From Marinisporobacter sp. (GTDB lineage: Bacteria; Bacillota; Clostridia; Peptostreptococcales; Thermotaleaceae): a stretch of 64,000 bases of DNA. The notes under the pieces were generated by a model that had not been told where the DNA came from, made no database searches, and saw only the letters and a program-made list of their open reading frames with translations. Below, in pieces: positions 56,368 through 63,817 of this stretch. Numbering within the stretch: the stretch's first letter is position 1; every line of letters starts with the position of its first letter. The DNA is taken from assembly GCA_025210395.1 (NCBI GenBank), contig JAOARV010000067.1, positions 303,071 through 367,070 of the forward strand, given 5' to 3'. Position numbers and translations under genes: made by a program.

Positions 56368-56379
56368 TTCCGCTATGAT
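56351..56379 (+). promoter_or_regulatory. Consensus sigma-A promoter of the peptide gene
   Basis: TTGACA (56351-56356), exactly 17 bases, TATGAT (56374-56379). It drives the plus strand towards the 43-codon gene at 56445. Confidence 0.75.
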
Positions 56380-56397
56380 TAGTTTTATATAAAACTA
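56380..56397. promoter_or_regulatory. Palindromic operator 2
   Basis: TAGTTTTATATAAAACTA is a perfect 18-base palindrome placed directly after the -10 box, over the likely transcription start. It shares TAGTTT half-sites with operator 1. Confidence 0.7.
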
Positions 56398-56444
56398 TAT
56401 TTCATGAAAGGAGTTTTAAAGTAACTAATAATCAATTTAGAGGA

Positions 56445-56576
56445 ATGTTCGTGGCAGAAACAGAAAAAAATATGACAATTTTAGGAGGTGCAGCCACTAT
56501 CCCACTTAGAATTCCTGATGGAGAAATCAAGAGCCCACCTAGAATACCGGTCGAAAAAGTCATAACAATTATATAA
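56445..56576 (+). CDS. 43-residue peptide under MarR-type control
   Basis: An open frame of 43 codons follows the operator-covered promoter: MFVAETEKNMTILGGAATIP, then LRIPDGEIKS, PPRIPVEKVITII. The start may be ATG 56445 or GTG 56451 (AGAGGA is 6 bases before the GTG), or ATG 56472 with a weaker site. The terminator starts 8 bases after the stop, so this peptide is the only product of the transcript. It has a Pro/Ile-rich C-terminal half with two R-I-P repeats and no membrane helix. It may be a regulatory or modified peptide, or a relic of a longer gene. I do not recognise it. Confidence 0.55.
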   Translation: MFVAETEKNMTILGGAATIPLRIPDGEIKSPPRIPVEKVITII

Positions 56577-56583
56577 TAACCCT

Positions 56584-56604
56584 GGAGACATTTTATATGT
56601 CTCC
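56584..56604 (+). terminator. Terminator of the peptide transcript
   Basis: GGAGACAT (56584-56591) pairs with ATGTCTCC (56597-56604), followed by TTATTTATTTT. It limits the transcript to about 220 bases. Confidence 0.75.
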
Positions 56605-56632
56605 TTATTTATTTTCTCAAAAAATAAGATAA

Positions 56633-56683
56633 ACTAATAAAAAATCCAAGGACATCAGCTGATCTCATTGGATTTTTATTAGT
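56633..56683. repeat. Inverted repeat similar to the terminator at 58421
   Basis: ACTAATAAAAAATCCAA and TTGGATTTTTATTAGT pair with one bulged base. The arm AAAAATCCAAGGACAT is shared with 58421-58440, so the two hairpins are related copies. It may end minus-strand transcription of the dead MerR gene. Confidence 0.6.
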
Positions 56684-56799
56684 TCTTGTCATAATACTTA
56701 TTTGTACTGCATATATCCATTCAAACATTGTAGCTCCCTATCAATTGTAGAAATTTTTTTGATCCAACTATATAAGCATATTCATAGGCTGCCTGATTA

Positions 56800-56959
56800 T
56801 TATCTCTTCTTTACAGGAAAATAAATCTCTGTTATATAATTCTTTGGATTACATCTTGCATCTGGTCCTTTTATATACAAGCAAACCCATTGCATCATAA
56901 TGTCTTAGCATCTTTTTAGATACTTGCCCAATCTTAGAAAATTGTCCAATTGTATACAT
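56800..56959 (-). pseudogene. MerR-family regulator reduced by internal deletion
   Basis: From ATG 56959 (GGAGG six bases upstream) the minus strand reads MYTIGQFSKIGQVSKKMLRH then YDAMGLLVYK, the MerR helix-turn-helix, and reaches a stop at 56849. In another frame, KGPDARCNPKNYITEIYFPV ending at 56800 is the end of a GyrI-like effector domain. So the N- and C-termini of one MerR-GyrI gene survive with about 200 codons lost between. The ribosome site is intact, so a 36-residue DNA-binding stub could still be made. Confidence 0.75.
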
Positions 56960-57294
56960 ATTTCGCCTCCATGTATTAATACATTTTTACTCTCTGAACT
57001 AGTTCTATTTCATTATAAACCTTCCCATAATGGGAAGGTCAATCAATTTTTTTAATTTTTATCCATTTTTTATTATAAACCAAAGATTTAAAATGAAAAT
57101 CATGATCATTATCAAATAAGACTGGTGTAGCAATAATAAATGTATCTACTATACATACAAGTGATCATCTATTGATCCATAATTTTTATTTTCCTACAGT
57201 AACTTTAACACTAGTTTCTATAGTATAACTTGACCTATAACCAAAGAATACATATAATTAGAAGAAATAATCTATAAAAGAGTTGAGGAAATCT

Positions 57295-58356
57295 ATGGAA
57301 ATAAGACCTTTGAAAAAAGAAGAATACACTGATTGTGTTCACTTGCTTAATCAAGCTTTTGAGGAAAAATATATCACCTTAGAACAATTAGAAAAAGAAT
57401 TTTTAAAAAATACCCTTTTCTATGGAGCCTTTGAAAAACTGGAACTGATTGGATGTGTCGGATTATTACAAAAATCAGAAGAATCTTACAAGATAGTGAG
57501 ATTGGCAGTTCATCCTAACTATCAGCATAAAGGCTATGGAGAAAAGTTAATAGCACATGCAGAAAACATGGCAATATTAAATGGTGGCAATAAAATAAGT
57601 CTTGGTTTTCTCGTTCCTAATGAATCGTTGAAAAACTGGTATTTAAACTTAGGGTATCAAATTGAAAAAATAAAAAAATATAAGAACTCTGAGCAATCTA
57701 TCTGTTTTGCTAAAAAGGAACTGCCTAAAACCCCGCCTTATAAGGGTTTAAATAAAAGAGTTCCCTGTTGTAGTCAATGCGGTTTCCCTGAGAAAATATG
57801 TATTTGTAAAATTCACCCTAAGCTAGCTACTGGCAACAAATTTGTCATCATCATGCATCCGGAAGAAATTGGGCGAGTAACCAACACAGGAAGGTTAATC
57901 AAAAATGCTTTTCCTAATAATACAGAAGTTTTTTACTGGCATAGAACAACCGTTAGCCCTAAATTGAAAAAAACATTAAAAAACAATGATTATCATAAAA
58001 TTTTAGTATTCCCGCCAGATAGAGAAGAATATGGTCATAGAGCCGTTTCAAGAGATCTAGTTAAAGAGATCCGCAAAGACAAAAATATTATGTTTATTAT
58101 TTTAGACGGCACTTGGAAAGAAGCTAGAAAAATTCTGAAGAAAAGTTCTTACCTAGAAGATATTCAAATGCTCCATTTGGATATTGATTTTAAGACGGAA
58201 TATTATTTGAGAAGAAATAAGGATTTAGGACATATTTGCACAGCAGAAGTGGCTATTGAGCTTTTAAAATTAGTGGGTGAAATTGAAACCGCCCATGAAC
58301 TTCATAAATATTTCCAATCTTTTTTATTGCGATATGATCAAGGTAGACGGATGTAG
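57295..58356 (+). CDS. GNAT acetyltransferase fused to DTW-domain tRNA aminocarboxypropyltransferase
   Basis: 353 residues. Residues 1-145 form a GNAT domain (VRLAVHPNYQHKGYGEKLIAHAENM, acetyl-CoA loop H-GYG). Residues about 155-353 form a DTW domain: C--CG-P---C-C zinc-like cluster (CCSQCGFPEKICIC), ILDGTWKEARKI carrying the DTW motif as D-G-T-W, and YYLRRNKDLGHICTAEVAIELL. DTW proteins add the acp group from SAM to uridine in tRNA (TapT/TuaA type). ATG 57295 follows TTGAGGAAATCT; a TTG at 57283 is in frame. In E. coli a DTW gene adjoins an acetyltransferase gene; here the two are fused. Confidence 0.9.
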   Translation: MEIRPLKKEEYTDCVHLLNQAFEEKYITLEQLEKEFLKNTLFYGAFEKLELIGCVGLLQKSEESYKIVRLAVHPNYQHKGYGEKLIAHAENMAILNGGNKISLGFLVPNESLKNWYLNLGYQIEKIKKYKNSEQSICFAKKELPKTPPYKGLNKRVPCCSQCGFPEKICICKIHPKLATGNKFVIIMHPEEIGRVTNTGRLIKNAFPNNTEVFYWHRTTVSPKLKKTLKNNDYHKILVFPPDREEYGHRAVSRDLVKEIRKDKNIMFIILDGTWKEARKILKKSSYLEDIQMLHLDIDFKTEYYLRRNKDLGHICTAEVAIELLKLVGEIETAHELHKYFQSFLLRYDQGRRM

Positions 58357-58420
58357 TAAATGAATTAAATGAAGATATAAAAGCTCTGTCTCCTAACAGA
58401 CAGACAAATTTATGGCATAG

Positions 58421-58465
58421 AAAAAATCCAAGGACATATGATGGTAAGTTAACCTTGGATTTTTT
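58421..58465 (+). terminator. Intrinsic terminator of the GNAT-DTW gene
   Basis: AAAAAATCCAAGG (58421-58433) pairs perfectly with CCTTGGATTTTTT (58453-58465). T runs exist on both strands, so it may also stop the convergent minus-strand gene. Confidence 0.8.
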
Positions 58466-58551
58466 ATTTTATAAATTGTTGTATCAAAATATTCATACAA
58501 CTCTCCTTACTAGTTTAAACTTTATTATTGACTATTTCGATCAAATAGAGT

Positions 58552-59151
58552 TTATTTATATTTAAAAGCAATTTCATCTGATTCTATCATGTTTATATCT
58601 TTTTTATTACAAATTTTAACAATATCATCAATCAAAAGGTCATTGTTTTTAATATACTCAATAGAAATTATTTGCATAAGGGTTCTATCTTCTTTATCAT
58701 AAAATCTTAATCCTAATTGTTTACATTTTCGTGTGCCAATATTACATATTTCAATACAATCAATATTACTTAAATCAATTATTTTTCCTCCATTAATTAT
58801 TATTTTATCTTCATTTATCCTTATTCTTTTTACTACTTCTATTAAACCTATTAAATTCATCCCAAGCATAAGTAACCAAAACCAGAGTGGATTGTCCAAT
58901 TGCTTGTCTAAAAAATAATCTATCCCTAACAGTAGTAAAAAACTACAAATTAATTGTAGTCCCCAATGAGACAGATCTATTGTGTACTCACTATTTAATA
59001 AATTATGATCTTCCTGTTCTAAGACGTTTACAGATTCTTCAATTTTTTTCTTATCTAAATTTACTGAAATAGTAATTTCTTGATTTGATACTTCACATCC
59101 ACTTTCTGAGTTCAATAATTTATCATCTATTTTTTTATTTTGATTATCCAT
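58552..59151 (-). CDS. Two-helix membrane protein with PH-like domain
   Basis: 199 residues. A polar N-terminal region (1-65), two membrane helices (about 68-84 and 91-107), then a beta-rich domain (KRIRINEDKIIINGGKIIDLSNIDCIEI, GLRFYDKEDRTLMQIISIEYI) of bacterial PH-like character. Its ATG is inside the end of the DUF1189 gene (8-base overlap), so the two are translationally coupled and probably work together. It has the same architecture as the protein at 46630-47028. The function is unknown. Confidence 0.72.
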   Translation of the reverse strand: MDNQNKKIDDKLLNSESGCEVSNQEITISVNLDKKKIEESVNVLEQEDHNLLNSEYTIDLSHWGLQLICSFLLLLGIDYFLDKQLDNPLWFWLLMLGMNLIGLIEVVKRIRINEDKIIINGGKIIDLSNIDCIEICNIGTRKCKQLGLRFYDKEDRTLMQIISIEYIKNNDLLIDDIVKICNKKDINMIESDEIAFKYK

Positions 59152-60034
59152 TCATTAGATTTTCTTCCTTTATATTTCTCATTATTTTCCACAAGTAACC
59201 CATTACAATTCCATAATAAATCAGATTAAAAAATGGTATATTTAAAGATAGCATATTAAGCAGTAATTGTATAATCGCTGGTAAAGTGATTGCATAAATT
59301 CCTAACTTATATATATCTTTATATCCTATATTTGCTTTTGTAACTGCATTTACAATCAAGCCTAAAATACTTATCAATAATGTGCTCACTAATTTCCCCA
59401 TTACATCACCTATTAGTGAAAATATAATTAAAAAACCTGCAGCAATTAAAACTATATAGGAAGTAAGCTTTTGTATATTTTCCTTCGTTAATGTGAGAAA
59501 ACTAAAGGTACTTAGACTTCTTTCCTTTGTTTCTATTTCACTTTTCTTCATAATGATTCGATCTCTTGTTATATACACACCCGCATTATAATCATCTAAT
59601 ATGCTTCGATCCGTTTGTTCCTTTGTGTCTATGACAACAATATTATTATAGTTTTCTTCAGGCAATTCTACAATATATGGCTCATCTCCCGCTACTTCCA
59701 ATATTCCATTTTCAAATGTAAAATCTGGTATATCTGGATTCGTTTTTATATAATCTACTACTTGATTGGATATTTTATTTAAATCAAGGATAGGGGGTAA
59801 AGTTCCAATGAAACCTATCAGTAATGATAGGATCAGCAAATATAAAAATGCTTTACCCAATGATTCCTTTTGTACCAATCTATAAAATTTAAAATCAGAT
59901 ATACTTTTAACGACTCTTGAGAAAAACCTAATTTTTTTCTTCGGTTCCTTATCTTTCAATGGTGGCTCTATATTTTTTTGTAAATCTATAGAACAATCCT
60001 GTCCATCTCTATTATTTTCCATTTCATGATCCAT
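59144..60034 (-). CDS. DUF1189-family membrane protein
   Basis: 296 residues. Start ATG 60034 has GGGGGAAGGA upstream. A hydrophilic N-terminus leads to FYRLVQKESLGKAFLYLLILSLLIGFIGTLPPI, the usual DUF1189 beginning, then an extracytoplasmic loop (PYIVELPEENYNNIVVIDTKEQ) and about four more membrane helices (SFLTLTKENIQKLTSYIVLIAAGFLIIFS to the end). DUF1189 proteins of Firmicutes include YqhR/maltodextrin-cluster types of unsettled function. The next gene overlaps it by 8 bases. Confidence 0.82.
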   Translation of the reverse strand: MDHEMENNRDGQDCSIDLQKNIEPPLKDKEPKKKIRFFSRVVKSISDFKFYRLVQKESLGKAFLYLLILSLLIGFIGTLPPILDLNKISNQVVDYIKTNPDIPDFTFENGILEVAGDEPYIVELPEENYNNIVVIDTKEQTDRSILDDYNAGVYITRDRIIMKKSEIETKERSLSTFSFLTLTKENIQKLTSYIVLIAAGFLIIFSLIGDVMGKLVSTLLISILGLIVNAVTKANIGYKDIYKLGIYAITLPAIIQLLLNMLSLNIPFFNLIYYGIVMGYLWKIMRNIKEENLMNG

Positions 60035-60219
60035 ATGATTCCTTCCCCCTATTTCCATTTGTAATTTTTAACTCGTACAACAAGTTCAATCATTGTATGT
60101 GTCATCCCCTTACATATTCTACTTCCTAAATTCTACGTCAAATTAAAATCATCTTGTTTCAGGAGTTCACTAAACATATTCTATATTGTACCATTTTTAT
60201 CATATTTTTTCCATAAAAT

Positions 60220-60425
60220 TTTGTGAAGAATTTTTATGGAGCTGAATATTCTGCATGTTAACCATACTGAAGTAGGAACAGCAATTACCAAGTTTCTTTG
60301 GATTATATCCTTTAATCTCACCTTCTTGATGTCTCTTCTACGTTAATAACACTGCTGTCTATATCTATTGTGATAGCCTCTAACTTACTTTTAGAAAGTA
60401 ACTCCTTGAATACTTTGAAATTGAT
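60220..60425 (-). pseudogene. IS1380-family transposase remnant
   Basis: On minus the sequence gives FKVFKELLSKSKLEAITIDI, continuing DSSVINVEET, then, after a frame change, HQEGEIKGYNPKKLGNCCSY. IS1380 transposases share D-D-ST-I---GHQEG---GYNPKK-G--SY, which covers the first catalytic Asp. No ends or other parts were found. It lies directly against an ABC-ATPase fragment (60441), suggesting a deletion scar. Confidence 0.68.
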
Positions 60426-60440
60426 CCCCCTAAACATTTG

Positions 60441-60556
60441 CGTGGAGGAATATATTAAATAATGCTCTCATTGGACTAGAAATACAAAACAAATTAAATG
60501 AAGATACAAAAGTTAAAGCTGAAAAACTGCTTGAAATTCCAAAAATCAAAAATTAG
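60441..60556 (+). pseudogene. ABC-transporter ATPase fragment, copy 1
   Basis: The plus strand encodes WRNILNNALIGLEIQNKLNE and DTKVKAEKLLE before ending. The same block, WRNILNNVLFGLEIQNKLNE, occurs at 63533-63640. Only about 37 codons of a nitrate/sulfonate-type ATPase remain. The rest of the 60557-60803 gap holds no coding trace beyond the promoter region of the next gene. Confidence 0.75.
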
Positions 60557-60803
60557 TTTTGAGTTACTTATATATTCCTCTAATAACTTAAAAACTTAAA
60601 AAAGATCCTTTTATGATAAAAAATTTTATTATACTTATTTAAAGTTTTAAAACCTTAGACATAATTCTACATTTTTTTCGTATGAACAAGTGTAAAATTA
60701 TAAATGGAGAAAACAATAAAATATACTAAAGCAACCGAACATAGACATTGGACAGAAATAATAGGTGCTATAATTTTAAAGACATTCAAAGGAGGGCTTA
60801 AAT

Positions 60804-63428
60804 ATGTGGTTACTTGTAATTTTATTAGCCATTACAGCAAAACTTTTCAGCAATTATTTTATTACTCTACGACCTTCTAGTTTCAGATCCGATGCAATCA
60901 TTAGTTTTCTACATCATACTTCTTTTCTTATATTTTGTATGCTTCTCATCAGCGTTCCAACATCTTGGTTTACTAATTTTAACCTACCAATAACATTATT
61001 TCTGATAATAGGTTTAACCATTTTAATTTGCCACAAAAGAACTTCCCTTCTACTAAAATCAGCTTTATCAATTATCACAAAAAATTTGGGGACCGACTTC
61101 GCTGTTATTGAAAATTACTTAGTTCATCTAACAACTACTAAAGATACGGGAATTATTGGTTTACTAGGAGGTGATCTACAACCTCTAGTTCATGTAAATG
61201 TTCTAGGAGAACACTATCCTTCAATATCTGAATTTAAGAAATATAGAAAATATAAAATATACTATTACCCTTATACTAAAGTTTGTGTTAAATATGAAGA
61301 AACAGATTTTAATAAAGGGTGTGACTTATTAGACAGCAAAAACTATAAACAAGCTATTTCTTACTTTGACAAAGAAATACTTCAATATCCTAAATATCAC
61401 TTTGCCTATATCTGCAAAGCTGCTGCCTTAATAGGTTTAAAGAAATATGATGAAGCCTTAATTGATTCTAATCAATCTATTAAAATTAATCCAGAATTTA
61501 TTGAGACTTATAAATATAAATTAGTAGCACTTTTGGGTTTAGAAAATTTCGAAGAAAGTCTAGACTGCATGGACAAAATCTTTGGAATAGATTCGAACCT
61601 TGCTAGTGATGATTATGTTATTTCAAAAATAACATGGGCACATATGAATAAATTTAAAATAAGACTATTTGAGTACATAGATAAATTATTAACATCAAAT
61701 AGCTTTGAACAAGCGCTACAAACACTTGATAGAATGGAAAATTTTTTTGAAAACGATGGAAACCTTTACTATCAAAAAGGTAATGTATTCTATGCTCTAT
61801 CTGATTATACAAATGCTCATAAAAATTATGATTTAGCTACTTTGTATTTAAAGCCAACACATAATCATTATATGAATGCACAGTTACAAAAAGATACATG
61901 TACTAAATTATTAAATCAACCTATTACTCGAACTGATACTATCACTAATACTTCTTCTGCAACGCAAAATTTTTCTCATGATATAGAGAACACTGAAGCT
62001 ACAAACAGTATTTCAGAGAGTATGTTTCAACGTGCACTTTTGATGCTGATTCCAGGTATAATATTCAAAGGAATGACTCCATCCAGTTTTAGATCTGATG
62101 CAGTAATTGGTTTTTTAGGTAATCTTTTCACTTTCTTATTGGGATTGTTTTTTATTGCAGGTGTAATAGCATTTTTGTTAAATAAAATTATATCAAAATA
62201 TTTTTATGTAAGGATGAAAAAAGATAGTAAGAAAACATACACTATCATATTAATTTTATCTATTCTTATAGCAGATATGGTTAGTAGTGTTCATCCTCAT
62301 GCTATCTTATGTGCTGCTTCAGATATGCTTAGTTTTGATATTCGCTCAGAGTTTGCAATGAAACAAGGGTATATAACAAAAGTCTATGAAAATACTAAAG
62401 GCATGGATTATATCTATATTCAACCAACTTGGGAAACAGATTCTATTCAAATATATATTACTGGAGAAGATGCCCCTAAAATATATGAATTTATAGAGGG
62501 TAGAAAATATAAAATCTACTACTATCCTCATACTAGAATTTGTGTAAAATATGAACTATATAAACTATCATACTTTGATAAAGCATATAAGTTGTTAATC
62601 AATGAAAAATATGAGGAATCAATACATATATTTAATCAAGAGATCAAAAACAATCCTAACAAACCTTATGCTTATGTTGCAAAATCTGCTGCATTACTTG
62701 AGTTGGAAAAATATGAAGAAACCATAGAATGCTGTGATAAAGCTATTAAAATTAAAAGAAGACTTCCTGAAGCTTATGAATATAAGTGTCGTGCTCTATT
62801 ATCTTTAAAAAGATATGAAGAAGCAAAAGAATGTCTTCGGTTACTACCAAGGCCATTTGATAATGATCTTTATGTTATTTCTCAACCATCTCATGAAGAT
62901 ATTGAACATTTACAAGAATTAGTAGAAGAGGGCATTATTTCATCTTCCCTTTCAGATAGTATATCGACTGAATCGTCAAGTCCTATAAATAGACATACTG
63001 GAAACACATATACAAAAAAAGGACCAGAAGAAGACAGTACAGAAAGTATCAATATATCTAATGACATAGAAAACATTCAAAAAAATATCATGGTACTTGA
63101 TAAATTAATAGACAAAGATATAGATCTTGCTAATAACTATTTTAAAAAAGGAAATCTTCTATATTCTTTAAAAGATTATGAAAAAGCTTATGATACATAC
63201 CGTTATGCAACAATATTTTTAGATAAATCAGATGAGTATTATGCACAAGCACATTACAACAAAAGCCTATGTGCTGCATTACTCAATAGACCTACTTATG
63301 CAGCAGGTGCATTAAAAGTTGCCATTGAAGCTGATAAAAAATATAAAGACTTGGCAGAAAAAGAAAAAATTTTTGATAGTGTAAGAGATTCTACTTATTT
63401 TAAATGGTTATGGGATCAATTAAAATAA
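60804..63428 (+). CDS. Membrane-TPR protein made of two tandem modules
   Basis: 874 residues. Module A (about 22-370) and module B (about 424-830) are copies of one unit: PSSFRSDAIISFL against PSSFRSDAVIGFL, membrane helices, a beta segment ending KIYYYPYTKVCVKYE against KIYYYPHTRICVKYE, then TPR repeats (KNYKQAISYFDKEILQYP against EKYEESIHIFNQEIKNNP) and a last TPR ending LNQP/LNRP. A Ser/Thr-rich linker joins them and another (about 715-755) interrupts B. TPR arrays bind proteins, so this is probably a membrane scaffold. It is flanked by two fragments of one ABC-ATPase gene. Start ATG follows AAAGGAGGG. Confidence 0.82.
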   Translation: MWLLVILLAITAKLFSNYFITLRPSSFRSDAIISFLHHTSFLIFCMLLISVPTSWFTNFNLPITLFLIIGLTILICHKRTSLLLKSALSIITKNLGTDFAVIENYLVHLTTTKDTGIIGLLGGDLQPLVHVNVLGEHYPSISEFKKYRKYKIYYYPYTKVCVKYEETDFNKGCDLLDSKNYKQAISYFDKEILQYPKYHFAYICKAAALIGLKKYDEALIDSNQSIKINPEFIETYKYKLVALLGLENFEESLDCMDKIFGIDSNLASDDYVISKITWAHMNKFKIRLFEYIDKLLTSNSFEQALQTLDRMENFFENDGNLYYQKGNVFYALSDYTNAHKNYDLATLYLKPTHNHYMNAQLQKDTCTKLLNQPITRTDTITNTSSATQNFSHDIENTEATNSISESMFQRALLMLIPGIIFKGMTPSSFRSDAVIGFLGNLFTFLLGLFFIAGVIAFLLNKIISKYFYVRMKKDSKKTYTIILILSILIADMVSSVHPHAILCAASDMLSFDIRSEFAMKQGYITKVYENTKGMDYIYIQPTWETDSIQIYITGEDAPKIYEFIEGRKYKIYYYPHTRICVKYELYKLSYFDKAYKLLINEKYEESIHIFNQEIKNNPNKPYAYVAKSAALLELEKYEETIECCDKAIKIKRRLPEAYEYKCRALLSLKRYEEAKECLRLLPRPFDNDLYVISQPSHEDIEHLQELVEEGIISSSLSDSISTESSSPINRHTGNTYTKKGPEEDSTESINISNDIENIQKNIMVLDKLIDKDIDLANNYFKKGNLLYSLKDYEKAYDTYRYATIFLDKSDEYYAQAHYNKSLCAALLNRPTYAAGALKVAIEADKKYKDLAEKEKIFDSVRDSTYFKWLWDQLK

Positions 63429-63440
63429 AACGTATGCAAA

Positions 63441-63817
63441 CCTTCCTCTGGAAAAATTATAGTAAACGGTGAACCAGTCAGCCGTACAAGCAAAAGTATA
63501 GGTTACATGTTTCAAAAAGATCATCTATTTGAATGGAGAAATATATTAAATAATGTTCTCTTTGGACTAGAGATACAAAACAAATTAAATGAAGATACAA
63601 AATCTAGAACTGAAAAACTACTTGAAATGTATAGATTAGGTGAGTTTAAAGATCATTACCCAAGACAACTATCTGGTGCTATGCGTCAAAGGGTAGTACT
63701 TATTAGAACTTTAGCAAATCCAGCCTGAACTACTTTTACTTGATGAACCATTTTTAGCACTAGACTACCAAACTCGACTTGCGGTTAGTGACGATATAGA
63801 CCGTATATTAAAAAAGA
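63441..63817 (+). pseudogene. ABC-transporter ATPase fragment, copy 2, frameshifted and cut by IS66
   Basis: The frame opens PSSGKIIVNGEPVSRTSK and SIGYMFQKDHLFEWRNI (Q-loop), then LSGAMRQRVVLIRTLANP (signature, G changed to A), stops, and resumes one frame over as PELLLLDEPFLALDYQTRLA with VSDDIDRILKK. Sequence style is NrtD/SsuB/TauB type (anion or pyrimidine-like importers). Walker A is missing, there is a frameshift near 63725, and the IS66 end at 63818 removes the C-terminus. Confidence 0.85.
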
